A stretch of 64,000 nucleotides of DNA from Halonotius sp046719765 (GCF_046719765.1 NZ_JABEBY010000004.1:121938-185937), one strand, 5' to 3'. Counted from the stretch's first letter, positions 1 through 8,303 are shown. Made by a program: numbers and translations. The notes: generated by a model not told the origin, from the letters alone.

Positions 1-735
1 GATGACCGAGCCCGCGAACAACGCCGCGAAGGCCGCCAGTACCTGCACCGGACTCGCCCCAGCCGAACTGTATGCCGTCAGGTGGATCGGGACGAAAATG
101 AAGCTTGCCAGCACGATCGCCGCCGGGCGGCTAAAGGAGTTCGTCAGCCGCGTTTGGATCACTCCCCGGTAGAGCAGCTCCTCGAAGGGGCCGACAACAA
201 GGATCATAAACGGGATCAACAGCAGATAGAAGGTTGGGTCGATCCCCTCGAAGTTGAGCAGGCTGTGTGAGGCCGCTTGAACGCCGAGGGAAAACGAGAT
301 GAGATTGATGGTGCCGATCGCAAACAGGACGGCAAACGGCGCGACAGCGATCACCAGCAGGTGAAACAGTGTCGGCTTGCGAATCCGCACAAAGGAGCGA
401 TCCTTCCCGGTTGCCCACAGATAGGCGGCGGCGATCCCGCCCATCGCCAGGATCTGTCCGAACACGAAGTTGATCACCAACTCCGCCAGCGGCGACAGCG
501 GTTGCTCGATCGGGAACACCAACGCCGCCGCAAGCAGCGGGAGCACCAACACGGCCGGCAGCAGGATCGCCCCGAACCCAAGCCCCGCGGCGAGAACGAT
601 CGCCCACAGCTTTCCCAGCAGCCGCCACCCGATATCCCCGGACCGATCGCCGGGCCCGCTGGTCACGATCCGGCCGTCGTCGGTCACCGATCCGACCGGC
701 TGTCGACCCGCCGGCCCGTCGCTCGGCGGGGCCAT
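1..735 (-). CDS. CPBP family intramembrane metalloprotease (partial, runs off the left edge)
   Basis: Read on the minus strand from ATG at 735 to the window edge without a stop, so the C-terminus is missing. The protein has an acidic or polar N-terminus of about 35 residues, then several hydrophobic segments, and an EELLYRG motif close to positions 165-185 of the window. That motif is the EExxxR signature of the CPBP (Abi/Rce1-like) membrane protease family, whose glutamates bind the catalytic metal. A later histidine of the second motif (FVPIHL) is also present. Members process prenylated or unknown membrane substrates; the substrate here cannot be told. It is transcribed divergently from the DUF5779 gene. 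Confidence 0.85.
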   Translation of the reverse strand, partial: MAPPSDGPAGRQPVGSVTDDGRIVTSGPGDRSGDIGWRLLGKLWAIVLAAGLGFGAILLPAVLVLPLLAAALVFPIEQPLSPLAELVINFVFGQILAMGGIAAAYLWATGKDRSFVRIRKPTLFHLLVIAVAPFAVLFAIGTINLISFSLGVQAASHSLLNFEGIDPTFYLLLIPFMILVVGPFEELLYRGVIQTRLTNSFSRPAAIVLASFIFVPIHLTAYSSAGASPVQVLAAFAALFAGSVI

Positions 736-970
736 CACCGCCACCCACACCGACCGGTGGTCGGCAGACGCGCTGTCGACTCCGGCGGGTGACGCTTGGC
801 TGGCGGTACACGGCGGTGGCGACGGGTGGAGGCTTCCATTAGCTGTCTGTCGGTGCTGGATGGCGAAAAACGCTGTCGTTCCGGCGATCGTCTGGTGGGT
901 GACGCCGCCGGAGCGGCCGCGTCGCCAACCTCCCCCGAACGCTTTTACTGCCACCGGCTAACGGAGGGGT

Positions 971-1255
971 ATGGCGGATTTCGATCTCGACCTCCGTGAG
1001 GCGGAGGCACAACTCGATGAGATGCCGAGCGATGAGGTGGTGTTGGGCGTGCTCAACGGCGAGACCGATGACGCCGAATGGGTACAGTCGATCACCCAGG
1101 GGAATGTGCTCGTGCTCTCGGTGGAGGGCGACCTCAACGAGTTGGCCGCCGGCTTCGCCCGCGAGATCAAGGATATGGGCGGCGAACTCATGCATTTCCG
1201 GGAGTTTCTGATCATCACGCCGCCGGAAACCGCGATCAACACCGATCGACTCTGA
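971..1255 (+). CDS. Small conserved haloarchaeal protein (DUF5779-type)
   Basis: 94 residues, acidic and soluble, with no membrane segment. The sequence (MADFDLDLREAEAQLD at the start, a hydrophobic VLVLSVEGDLNELA core) matches from memory the haloarchaeal family labelled DUF5779; no function is established. The ATG at 971 is chosen because it starts the conserved part. An alternative upstream start is not supported. It stands alone between the divergent protease gene and a gene-free stretch. Confidence 0.75.
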   Translation: MADFDLDLREAEAQLDEMPSDEVVLGVLNGETDDAEWVQSITQGNVLVLSVEGDLNELAAGFAREIKDMGGELMHFREFLIITPPETAINTDRL

Positions 1256-1637
1256 GACCGACGACCTGTTAGTTATCTGTACAAGTATCGATCATACGTG
1301 ACCGCTGTTGTTGGCGTGAGTTTGGGCCGCTATCCGTCGCTGGCCGTGTTCAAATAAGCCGTGGAAACTGGAACCATCTCGAAAGCCTCGACGCGCCGAA
1401 GTCGGGGGGCTCGCTGCACGCTTCGGGCCTGCGGCCCTGCAGTGCTTGCGTCCCCTGCCTTCCGCCAGCGCGTCGCCCTTTTCAGCCCCGCCCGACCGCA
1501 GCTGCCTGACCCGTCGACGCGGGTGGGATTGAAAGGGGCCGGCGTCTTTCGAGGTGTTCGCAATCCAGTCGCACTACTCTGAACAGTACTGTCGCTGACG
1601 TGCTTGTGTTTATGTCGCCACACATCCAACAGCTGGT
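1256..1637. other. Intergenic stretch with a structured element
   Basis: No convincing gene is seen in these 382 bases; open frames here overlap each other and have arginine- and serine-rich, non-acidic translations unlike haloarchaeal proteins. The stretch holds the inverted-repeat element at 1475-1539 described separately, and AT-richer sequence just before the next gene that could carry its promoter. Confidence 0.5.
1475..1539 (+). repeat. Imperfect inverted repeat ending in a GGGATTGAAAG motif
   Basis: A left arm at 1475-1494 (gcccttttcagccccgcccg) pairs with a right arm at 1520-1539 (cgggtgggattgaaaggggc) with three mismatches or wobbles across 20 positions, leaving a 25-base loop. The right arm ends like many CRISPR repeats (GGGATTGAAA), but there is no array. 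It may be a structured RNA or a dispersed intergenic repeat. I have an impression of similar elements in other haloarchaea but cannot verify it. Confidence 0.45.
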
Positions 1638-2345
1638 ATGCCGATGAAAGGAGCCGGCTCGGCCGACCTGCAGGTGATCGATCGCTTCGATGGCGGCGTC
1701 GGCTGGCTGGCCTACCCCGACGAGACGATGCAACGGGCGAGTCACGCCCTCGCAACACCCGAGGGCGTCTGGGTCATCGATCCCGTTGACGCCGACGGCG
1801 TCGACGACCTTATCGCGGAACTCGGTGACGAGCACGACGGCCCGAGCGAGGTCGCCGGCGTCGCCGTCTGTCTGGATCGCCACAAGCGCGATGCGGCGGC
1901 GATCGCCACCCGCCACGATGCCGATGTGTCCGTTCCAACCTGGATGTCCGGCGTTACCGATGAGATCGACGCGCCGGTGAGCCGGTTTGCGGGCGAGCTC
2001 GGCGACTCCGGCTTCGAGTCGTTCGTGATCCGGGATTCGTCGCTGCCGCCGTGGCAGGAGGTCGGCCTCTTCAACCCTGAGACCGGCACGATGGTCGTCC
2101 CCGAATCTGTCGGGACGGCGTCGTACTTTCTTGCCGGCGAGGAGCGGCTCGGTGTCCACCCGATGTTCCGACTGACTCCGCCTGACGAACTCCGATCACA
2201 GGGCCGACCCGAGCGGATTCTCGTCGGCCATGGGGCGGGGATTCACGAGGACGCCGCGGCCGCACTGGAGCGCGCGCTCACCTCCTCGCGGTCGAACACC
2301 CCCTCGTTGTACGCGAAGACGCTGAAAGGGTTTCTTACCGGGTAA
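1638..2345 (+). CDS. Conserved haloarchaeal protein, metallo-beta-lactamase-like but without the metal site
   Basis: 235 residues. Phrases such as GVWVIDPVDADGVDDL, VAGVAVCLDRHKRDAAAI, GTMVVPESVGTASYF and RILVGHGAGIHEDAAAALE follow the order of strands in metallo-beta-lactamase-fold proteins, where a strand leads to HxHxDH and later to GHG. Here the HxHxDH motif is replaced by LDRHKRD and only the GHG-like end is kept. It therefore looks like a degenerate member or a distinct use of the fold; the function is unknown. The start at 1638 lies next to a second ATG at 1644. The next gene begins 3 bases after its stop, so the two are probably co-transcribed. Confidence 0.7.
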   Translation: MPMKGAGSADLQVIDRFDGGVGWLAYPDETMQRASHALATPEGVWVIDPVDADGVDDLIAELGDEHDGPSEVAGVAVCLDRHKRDAAAIATRHDADVSVPTWMSGVTDEIDAPVSRFAGELGDSGFESFVIRDSSLPPWQEVGLFNPETGTMVVPESVGTASYFLAGEERLGVHPMFRLTPPDELRSQGRPERILVGHGAGIHEDAAAALERALTSSRSNTPSLYAKTLKGFLTG

Positions 2346-2348
2346 TCT

Positions 2349-2777
2349 GTGGTGCTCTATGCGACCGCCGGGCTGCTCGATGTGCTCATCGAGTTTGCCA
2401 CCGACCGCGAGCCCCAACAGGCCAACGTCCCGCTGGCGGCGACGCCCGCGGGTGAGTTAACCGGCAGCGACGACCGCCTCGCCGACATCGACCCGGCGAC
2501 ATCGGTGCTCACACACTTCTATCTCCCCGACGCCGGCGGCGCGGTGAGTTCGGTCTTCGGGGTGGATCTCGGGACGCCCTCCGGCGGCGCGCAGGCCAGA
2601 TTTGTCTCCCACCCGACCGGCCCACTGGCGGTCACAAAGGAGGACGATCTGGCCGGCGCGGTGCTCGTGGCGGTGCCGCCGTGGACGGCCGCTGAGATCC
2701 GCGCCTTCGATCGCCGCGGGCAAGCGGTTGAGCTGGTCGGTCTCGATGCCGAGCCGCCGGTCGAAACGATCGAGTAG
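2349..2777 (+). CDS. Hypothetical protein
   Basis: 142 residues, acidic (calculated from the frequent D and E), starting at GTG 2349 or GTG 2352. It begins just after the stop of the metallo-beta-lactamase-like gene, so it is likely part of the same operon. I do not recognise the family. The sequence has no clear signal peptide or membrane helix and no cysteines or histidine clusters that would hint at metal binding. Codon use and acidity fit a real haloarchaeal gene. Confidence 0.6.
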   Translation: MVLYATAGLLDVLIEFATDREPQQANVPLAATPAGELTGSDDRLADIDPATSVLTHFYLPDAGGAVSSVFGVDLGTPSGGAQARFVSHPTGPLAVTKEDDLAGAVLVAVPPWTAAEIRAFDRRGQAVELVGLDAEPPVETIE

Positions 2778-2803
2778 CCACCACGAGGTGACCGGTCGCG
2801 TCG

Positions 2804-3013
2804 CTACTCCAGGTAGCCGAGATCCCGAAGCTGGTCGGTGACCTCGGCGAAATCCGCTTCTGTCAGCGTGCCGTCGGGCTCCTGTTGGATGACGATGCTG
2901 CGGAGCAAAAACCGGACGAGGTCGCTCGTGGAGGTGAAGCTGGTTCCTTCGATCGTCTCCTCGACGCGATCACCGAGCTCCTTCGGGATCGACACTGTCG
3001 TGTAGTCGGCCAT
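2804..3013 (-). CDS. Ribbon-helix-helix (CopG-type) DNA-binding protein
   Basis: 69 residues from ATG 3013. The N-terminal strand (ADYTTVSIPKELGDRVEETI) followed by two helices (TSTSDLVRFLLRSIVI) has the size and pattern of a ribbon-helix-helix domain. Members bind DNA as dimers with the strand in the major groove. A longer reading from 3058 adds residues unlike the family, so 3013 is preferred. No toxin partner lies next to it, so a role as an autonomous regulator is more likely than an antitoxin. The targets are unknown. Confidence 0.75.
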   Translation of the reverse strand: MADYTTVSIPKELGDRVEETIEGTSFTSTSDLVRFLLRSIVIQQEPDGTLTEADFAEVTDQLRDLGYLE

Positions 3014-3135
3014 ACCCGTCGTTCGGCCAGCAAGCCGAATAAGTCCTCCTGTCGGCACAGCGGCAATGTGCCACCGAGTTATACACCGATCACCGGAGCC
3101 ACACGCCTAAACCGTCGGCGTGCCGTAGGACAGGT

Positions 3136-3381
3136 ATGCGCCGAGAGCAAGCAACGACAGCCGACGGTGACACCGTCTACATCGACCGGAAGGCGGCGGA
3201 GCGTGGGTCGGTCGATCTCTTTCATCCGGTGTACTGCGACGCCGACGGCGAGAAGCGGTGGGGGTACTACTGTAACGCCTGCGGCGGCTTTGACAACGCG
3301 ATGGATACGATGGGGCGGTTGGTCTGCAACAGCTGTTCGAACATCCGCAAACCAGACGAATGGGACGCAGCCCACGAGTGA
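3136..3381 (+). CDS. Zinc-binding DUF5816-type protein
   Basis: 81 residues. The C-terminal half carries two CxxC pairs (YCNACGGFD and VCNSCSN), a probable single zinc ribbon, and ends in KPDEWDAAHE. From memory this matches the haloarchaeal family DUF5816, for which no function is known. The N-terminal half has a conserved-looking VYIDRKAAERGS segment. It stands alone with short intergenic spaces on both sides. Confidence 0.75.
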   Translation: MRREQATTADGDTVYIDRKAAERGSVDLFHPVYCDADGEKRWGYYCNACGGFDNAMDTMGRLVCNSCSNIRKPDEWDAAHE

Positions 3382-3464
3382 GGTCGCCAAGCGGATACGT
3401 CTCTGTGCCGCCAGCATAGAATCGTGGGAAGCTTTATCATGGGCTACGTACAATCTGAACGTGG

Positions 3465-3812
3465 ATGGCCACTGTTACCATACCACCGGCTGAAGAGGCC
3501 CGAGACGTGTTCAAACGGCTCGGCTACGCGATCGAGGAGCGTGGCAGCGAGTTCGTCGCCGAGCGGAAGTGGCGGCGCGTCCAGGTGACACCGTTGTGTG
3601 CCGACGACGCCAAAGCCCCCGACGAGATCGTTGCGTACGGCGATGGCGGCGGCCCGCGACTCCGGTGTTTCGTCACCTGGATGGACGCTACCGAGGAGCT
3701 ACAGTCGTATCTTCAGTCGGCAAAGCCCCCCTACGATTGGGCGATCATCGGGATCGAAAGCGACGGCGAGTTTCAGGTCGTCCATCCCGAGCCGGGCTCC
3801 GCCCCGATCTGA
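3465..3812 (+). CDS. Conserved haloarchaeal protein (DUF7116-type)
   Basis: 115 residues beginning MATVTIPPAEEARDVFKRLGY. The sequence, with a W- and R-rich beta segment followed by DEIVAYGDGGGPRLRCFVTW, resembles the haloarchaeal family I remember as DUF7116, of unknown function. A TATA-like box (ctttatcatg) lies about 30 bases before the ATG at 3465, consistent with a leaderless transcript. There is no membrane segment. Confidence 0.65.
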   Translation: MATVTIPPAEEARDVFKRLGYAIEERGSEFVAERKWRRVQVTPLCADDAKAPDEIVAYGDGGGPRLRCFVTWMDATEELQSYLQSAKPPYDWAIIGIESDGEFQVVHPEPGSAPI

Positions 3813-3890
3813 CGCCGTGGCCGAAACTGTCGGCGGCACTCGACACACAGGAGCGATATGTTCTTTTCCGCTCGGCGGTGAGAACACCCA

Positions 3891-4310
3891 ATGACGCTGG
3901 TCGTCGTCCCGGTTCGGTATCCGCTCAGCGAACACTCCGCAGCCACGCTCCGGGAGGCGATCACGATCAGCGACGACCGCGACGCCGAGCTATCGATCCT
4001 CCACGTTGACCTCTATCAGAACAGCAACAACGTCACCCGAACCGACCTCAAGCGCGCGGTCGAACGGGAGTTCGGGGTGCTCGACAACGCGCGGTATGTC
4101 GTCCGCCGCGGCTTTTTGCTCGAAGAGACGATCTTAGAGGAGATCGTCGGCGAGAACGCCGATCTCGTGGTGATCGGATCCCGACAGGCCGGTCGGTGGC
4201 AACGCATGCTTCAGAAGCTGCGTGCCGATCCCGACATCGGCGACTTTCTCAAGGGTGAACTCGACTGTACGGTGATCACCGTCACCGCCGACGGCGTGAC
4301 AAATCAGTAA
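3891..4310 (+). CDS. Universal stress protein family (UspA-like)
   Basis: 139 residues with the Rossmann-like alpha/beta order of UspA domains: MTLVVVPVRYPLSEHSAATLREAI at the start, ELSILHVDLY, then ENADLVVIGSRQAGRW and a terminal CTVITVTA strand. The usual G2xG9xG(S/T) nucleotide loop is only partly kept (IGSRQAGR, then no clear GS), so ATP binding is uncertain. Usp proteins modulate stress survival, often as dimers. It is a single-domain copy with its own upstream space. Confidence 0.85.
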   Translation: MTLVVVPVRYPLSEHSAATLREAITISDDRDAELSILHVDLYQNSNNVTRTDLKRAVEREFGVLDNARYVVRRGFLLEETILEEIVGENADLVVIGSRQAGRWQRMLQKLRADPDIGDFLKGELDCTVITVTADGVTNQ

Positions 4311-4390
4311 GACGATCGGATCCAGCGGTTACCCGACTGCGGTGCCAAGCGTGTTGATGCCCCTGGGTGCCGGCAGTATTCGCAATGTTG

Positions 4391-4397
4391 TTTTATC
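4391..4397 (+). promoter_or_regulatory. TATA-like box for the lycopene cyclase gene
   Basis: The string ttttatc lies 21-27 bases before the GTG at 4418. This is the expected archaeal box A spacing for a leaderless transcript, and it is the main reason for preferring that start over upstream starts at 4367 or 4385. Confidence 0.5.
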
Positions 4398-4417
4398 GGT
4401 GGTTCCAAGATAGCGCA

Positions 4418-5164
4418 GTGCCCACGACATATCTGCAGTTCCATCTCGTCTTGACACTCCCGCTGTTGGCGCTGTTGCTGTACCTGACGCCGACGTACGA
4501 ACCGGTTCGCCGGCGACGCGGTGCGGCGGGGTTGACGATTCTTGTAGCCATCGCCTTCGCCTACACGACGCCGTGGGGATCGTATATGATCCAGCGTGGG
4601 GTCTGGTGGTACGGCGACGGTGTTGTCGCGGGGCGCCTGCTGGCGATCCCGGCCGGCGAATATCTGTTTTTTGCGATCCAAACGCTGATCGTTGGCTCCT
4701 ATCTCTACTGGCGCGGGTTCGATCCCCGATACGAGCCGGGTGATTGTGCGTGGCTCCCGCGGATCGCTGGCGTCGCTGTCGGCGCGTTGCTGTTCGGCGG
4801 TGGGCTCTGGATGGTCTTCCAGCAGCCGTCGTGGCTCTATCTCGGCGGGCTGCTCGCGTGGGTGGGTCCGGTCGTCGCCCTGCAGTGGGCTGTCGGCGGC
4901 GGCTATCTCGCCCGCCGGCCGCGGGCGTGGATCGAGGCGGCGGTCGTGCCGACGATCTATCTGTGGGTGATCGATCGGTGGGCGATCGGTCAGGGGCTGT
5001 GGGTGCTCTCCGAGCAGTACACCACCGGGATCGCGCCGTTCGGCCTGCCGATCGAGGAGATCCTGTTTTTCCTCTCGGCGGGCGTGATGACCGTCACCGG
5101 GCTGGTGTTGTTTGAGTGGGTGTTGGACTGGAACGACCAGCGGTCGACCGCGGCCCAGCAGTAG
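4418..5164 (+). CDS. crtY: Lycopene beta-cyclase, archaeal CrtYcd-fused type
   Basis: 248 residues from GTG 4418. The protein is almost entirely hydrophobic, with about seven membrane spans, and shows two repeated cyclase-type segments: WGSYMIQRGVWWYGDG with IPAGEYLFFAIQTLIVGS, and WVLSEQYTTGIAPFGLPIEEILFFL later. The PxEE/PxGEY-type motifs preceding a helix are typical of the heterodimeric CrtYc/CrtYd cyclases fused into one chain in haloarchaea. It converts lycopene to beta-carotene, the precursor of retinal for rhodopsins. No other carotenoid gene is adjacent. A longer reading to 4367 is open but would run over the promoter. Confidence 0.88.
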   Translation: MPTTYLQFHLVLTLPLLALLLYLTPTYEPVRRRRGAAGLTILVAIAFAYTTPWGSYMIQRGVWWYGDGVVAGRLLAIPAGEYLFFAIQTLIVGSYLYWRGFDPRYEPGDCAWLPRIAGVAVGALLFGGGLWMVFQQPSWLYLGGLLAWVGPVVALQWAVGGGYLARRPRAWIEAAVVPTIYLWVIDRWAIGQGLWVLSEQYTTGIAPFGLPIEEILFFLSAGVMTVTGLVLFEWVLDWNDQRSTAAQQ

Positions 5165-5242
5165 GTCGGCCGACGGAGCAACCCCCGAGAGCACCCTTCG
5201 AAATCCTTTTACAGCTTTCGGGTGGAGTACAGGCAACTAACC

Positions 5243-5554
5243 ATGGACGTTACTATCGTCTCCGAGGAGGACAACCCCATGCTGCACCGCACGGATATCC
5301 GATTTGAAACCGTTCACGACGAGGCCACGCCATCGCGGCTCTCGGTTCGTGACAGCCTCGCCGCGAAACTCGACAAGGACGCCGAAGAGGTCGTCGTCCA
5401 CGAGCTCGATACCACCTTCGGGATGCGGAAAACGGTCGGCTACGCGAAGGTCTACGACAGCCCCGACCACGCCGCCGAGGTCGAACAGGAACACATGCTC
5501 GAACGCAACAAGATCGCCGAGGACGCCGACGCCCCCGACGCCGAGGAAGCCTAA
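5243..5554 (+). CDS. rps24e: 30S ribosomal protein S24e
   Basis: 103 residues from ATG 5243 (MDVTIVSEEDNPMLHRTDIRFE). The pattern MLHRTDIRF, PSRLSVRDSLAAKL and FGMRKTVGYAKVYDS is diagnostic of archaeal S24e. The tail is short and acidic. A longer frame from 5222 is rejected because the family starts at this methionine. The Kae1-Bud32 gene starts 6 bases after the stop, the common archaeal S24e-KEOPS neighbourhood. The tiny S27ae gene I would expect between them in many archaea is absent here. Confidence 0.95.
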   Translation: MDVTIVSEEDNPMLHRTDIRFETVHDEATPSRLSVRDSLAAKLDKDAEEVVVHELDTTFGMRKTVGYAKVYDSPDHAAEVEQEHMLERNKIAEDADAPDAEEA

Positions 5555-5560
5555 GGCGAC

Positions 5561-7267
5561 ATGCGCGTGCTCGGCATCGAGGGCACCGCATGGGCCGCCA
5601 GCGCGGCCATCTACGACGACACCGACGAGTCGGTTTTCATCGAGTCGGATCCCTACCAACCGGAGAGCGGCGGCATTCATCCGCGTGAGGCCGCCGAGCA
5701 CATGGGCGAGGCGATCCCGGCGGTTATCGACCGCGCGCTCGCTCACGCTGCCGAGACAGCCGACAGCGACGCTGCTGTCGACACCGACGGTGAAACCGTA
5801 AACCGTTACGACATCGACTGCGTTGCGTTCTCCCAGGGCCCCGGCCTCGGCCCGTGTCTCCGGACGGTCGGCACCGCGGCGCGGGCGGCTGCCCAAGCAC
5901 TTGCGGTGCCGCTGGTCGGTGTCAACCACATGGTTGCCCACCTCGAAATCGGTCGCCACGAGTCGGGCTTCGACTCGCCGGTCTGTCTGAACGCCTCCGG
6001 TGCGAACGCTCACCTGCTGGGGTATCACAACGGCCGCTACCGGATCCTGGGTGAGACGATGGACACCGGCGTCGGCAACGCCCTCGATAAGTTCACGCGT
6101 CATATCGGCTGGGAGCACCCCGGCGGCCCGAAAGTCGAGGCAGCCGCAAAAGATGGCGAGTTGATCGACCTCCCCTACGTCGTCAAGGGGATGGACTTCT
6201 CGTTTTCCGGCATCATGAGTGCGGCGAAAGCCGCCGCCGACGAGGGCCAAGACATCGAAGATATCTGTTTCTCGCTGCAGGAACACATCTTCGCCATGCT
6301 GACCGAGGTCGCCGAGCGCGCCCTGTCGCTGACGGGTACCGACGAACTCGTTCTCGGCGGTGGCGTCGGCCAAAACGCCCGTCTGCAGTCGATGTTGGAA
6401 ACGATGTGTGCGGAACGCGGCGCGGCGTTCCACGTCCCCGAGGCCCGCTTTCTCCGTGACAACGCGGGGATGATCGCCGTGTTGGGTGCCAAACAGTTCG
6501 CGGCCGGCCAGACGGTTGGGATCGAGCGTTCGCAGGTCGATCCAAACTTTCGGCCCGACGAGGTCGCGGTTGCCTGGCGGCAGGGCGAGGAATCTGTCGC
6601 CCGCGGGCGCGGCGTCGACACGCTGTCGGCGGATGGAACTTCGTCAGCGGACAGGACGCCGTCGAACCGCGGTCGCCAGCGCGGCGCGGAGGCGGTCGTC
6701 GACTCGATCGCCCCGGTCGACTGCGAGTACGACCTCCCCGCCCGAAGCGTTCGCAAACACCGGCTTTCAAAGTCGTACCGCCACCCCGATCTCGACGCAA
6801 CGCTCACCGGGGAGCGCACCACCGCCGAGGCGCGGCTGACCGCCGAGGCCCGTGCCGCCGGCGTTCCGACACCCCTCGTCTGGGATGTCGACCGCGAGCA
6901 CGCGACGATCCACCTCCAGCATGTTGGCGACGCCGACCTCGCCGAGCGGTTAACGGCCGATGCGGTCGCTACGGTCGGCCGCCATCTCGCGGCGATCCAC
7001 GACGCGGGGCTCGTCCACGGGGATCCGACAACCCGGAATATCCGCGTCGGCGACCGGGTGTGGTTGATCGATTTCGGGCTGGGGTTCCATACGGGCCATG
7101 TTGAGGATTACGCGATGGATCTCCACGTGCTCCGGCAGAGCCTCGCCGCGACCGCCGACGACCCGGGGCCGCTGCTGGAGGCCGTGATCGATAGCTACAC
7201 CGAGGCTGGCGACCCTGCGGTTGTCGATCGGCTGGAAACGGTTGCGGATCGCGGCCGGTATCAGTAA
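5561..7267 (+). CDS. kae1-bud32: Fused KEOPS subunits Kae1-Bud32, tRNA threonylcarbamoyladenosine synthesis
   Basis: 568 residues. Residues about 1-340 are Kae1, the tRNA N6-threonylcarbamoyltransferase, with the metal-binding HxxxH (NHMVAHLE) and glycine-rich VLGGGVGQNARL. Residues about 375-568 are Bud32, the small kinase/ATPase, with catalytic HGDPTTRN and DFGLGFHT. The linker of roughly 40 residues is polar and low complexity (GTSSADRTPSNRGRQ). The complex puts t6A at position 37 of ANN-decoding tRNAs. The fusion is common in Euryarchaeota and keeps the two subunits equimolar. It lies directly downstream of S24e and is likely co-transcribed with it. Confidence 0.95.
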   Translation: MRVLGIEGTAWAASAAIYDDTDESVFIESDPYQPESGGIHPREAAEHMGEAIPAVIDRALAHAAETADSDAAVDTDGETVNRYDIDCVAFSQGPGLGPCLRTVGTAARAAAQALAVPLVGVNHMVAHLEIGRHESGFDSPVCLNASGANAHLLGYHNGRYRILGETMDTGVGNALDKFTRHIGWEHPGGPKVEAAAKDGELIDLPYVVKGMDFSFSGIMSAAKAAADEGQDIEDICFSLQEHIFAMLTEVAERALSLTGTDELVLGGGVGQNARLQSMLETMCAERGAAFHVPEARFLRDNAGMIAVLGAKQFAAGQTVGIERSQVDPNFRPDEVAVAWRQGEESVARGRGVDTLSADGTSSADRTPSNRGRQRGAEAVVDSIAPVDCEYDLPARSVRKHRLSKSYRHPDLDATLTGERTTAEARLTAEARAAGVPTPLVWDVDREHATIHLQHVGDADLAERLTADAVATVGRHLAAIHDAGLVHGDPTTRNIRVGDRVWLIDFGLGFHTGHVEDYAMDLHVLRQSLAATADDPGPLLEAVIDSYTEAGDPAVVDRLETVADRGRYQ

Positions 7268-7344
7268 CCCCCACCGCAGCCGGCCCGCAACCTATCAGCG
7301 TAGAAAGGCGAATTTTCATTACGGTGAGGCGACTACCCGAGGGC

Positions 7345-7638
7345 ATGGGAACAAAATCCGAGTCCGGAACGCTGTTTGGCATCCCGTATAACTTCGAACG
7401 CCCCTCCATCGGCCGGCTGCTGTCGGCCCACTGGAAACCCGGCGAGGGCATGCTCGTCGAGAAGCCGTTCGGCATCGGCTACACGCTCAACCTCGCCAGC
7501 TGGCGGTCGTGGGTCGCCCTCGGTGTCGCCGGCGCGCTGCTCTACCAGGAACGCAGCGGGGGTAGCGATGACAGCGAGGCTGTCGATATCGACGACGACG
7601 GCGACGACGAGCCGGTCGAAGTCATCGTCGAGGACTGA
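7345..7638 (+). CDS. Small haloarchaeal protein, DUF5808-type
   Basis: 97 residues from ATG 7345. The N-terminal part (LFGIPYNFERPSIGRLLSAHWKP) followed by GFGYTLNLA-like sequence (here GIGYTLNLASWRSW) is what I remember as the DUF5808 domain. One hydrophobic stretch (SWVALGVAGALLY) could be a membrane helix, and the tail is highly acidic. The function is unknown. A TATA-like attttcatta lies about 25-30 bases upstream of 7345, which favours this start over 7324. Confidence 0.75.
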   Translation: MGTKSESGTLFGIPYNFERPSIGRLLSAHWKPGEGMLVEKPFGIGYTLNLASWRSWVALGVAGALLYQERSGGSDDSEAVDIDDDGDDEPVEVIVED

Positions 7639-7691
7639 GCCGCGCCGCCGCAAACCGACGCCTCTTTTCGCGCCGCGCCGAACCACCAGCC

Positions 7692-8258
7692 ATGTTGCAG
7701 TACGTGACGACCAACCCCGGGAAGCTCCGGGAGGCCCGCCGCTATCTCGGCGACGAGACGATCGACAGCTACGACTACGATTATCCGGAGCTCCAGGCTC
7801 CGACGCTGGAGCCGATCGCCGCCGCGGGGGCCCGCGACGCCTACCGCGAGGTTGGCGGGCCGGTCATCGTCGACGATGCCGGGCTCTTTATCGACGCCTT
7901 CGACGGCTTTCCGGGGCCGTACTCCTCGTTTGTCGAGCAGACGATCGGCGTTGACCGCGTCTGGGAGTTGGCCGAGCCGCTGGCTGATCGAACCGCTTCG
8001 TTCCGCTGTGTCTTAGCGTACTGCGACGGCGACCCGGTTGACGACCCGGTCGACGACGGCGACCTGCCGGTACAGTGTTTTACCGGCGTTGTCGGCGGTG
8101 AGATCGTCGCCCCACGCGGCTCCGGTGGCTTCGGCTACGATCCGATCTTCGAACACGACGGGGCGACGTTTGCGGAACTCACCGCCGAAGACAAAAACGA
8201 GGTCTCCCACCGTGGCCGCGCCCTCGAATCCTTCGCCGCGTGGTACAGTGATCGGTAG
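7692..8258 (+). CDS. rdgB: XTP/dITP diphosphatase (non-canonical purine NTP pyrophosphatase)
   Basis: 188 residues of the Ham1/RdgB family. It begins with the nucleotide-binding VTTNPGKLREARRYLG motif, has the catalytic VIVDDAGLFIDAFDGFPGPYSS region, and near the end GFGYDPIF and SHRGRALESFA. The enzyme hydrolyses XTP and (d)ITP to monophosphates, keeping damaged purines out of nucleic acids. Length is usual. A 23-base tandem duplication begins in its stop codon. It converges with the PIN-like gene. Confidence 0.95.
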   Translation: MLQYVTTNPGKLREARRYLGDETIDSYDYDYPELQAPTLEPIAAAGARDAYREVGGPVIVDDAGLFIDAFDGFPGPYSSFVEQTIGVDRVWELAEPLADRTASFRCVLAYCDGDPVDDPVDDGDLPVQCFTGVVGGEIVAPRGSGGFGYDPIFEHDGATFAELTAEDKNEVSHRGRALESFAAWYSDR

Positions 8259-8301
8259 CTGTGTGAGCCAGCGGTCGATAGCTGCGTGTACAGCGGTCGA
8301 T
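8257..8301. repeat. Tandem duplication of about 22-23 bases after the rdgB stop
   Basis: agctgtgtgagccagcggtc at the start of the first unit (8257-8279) is repeated imperfectly at 8280-8301, and a third partial unit starts at 8302. The unit includes the last bases of the rdgB stop codon. It sits in the narrow space between convergent genes and may be a slippage product or may act in termination. Confidence 0.7.
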
Positions 8302-8303
8302 AG

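Noticed and set aside
1330..1758. 142-codon minus-strand frame across the intergenic element
   Set aside because: Ser/Arg-rich, overlaps a supported plus-strand gene and spans the structured repeat.
4304..5236. 310-codon minus-strand frame over crtY
   Set aside because: Arg-, Pro- and Gln-rich composition typical of a shadow frame opposite a hydrophobic gene.
5237..6433. 398-codon minus-strand frame over S24e and Kae1
   Set aside because: Covers two well-supported genes on the other strand and has no recognisable domain.
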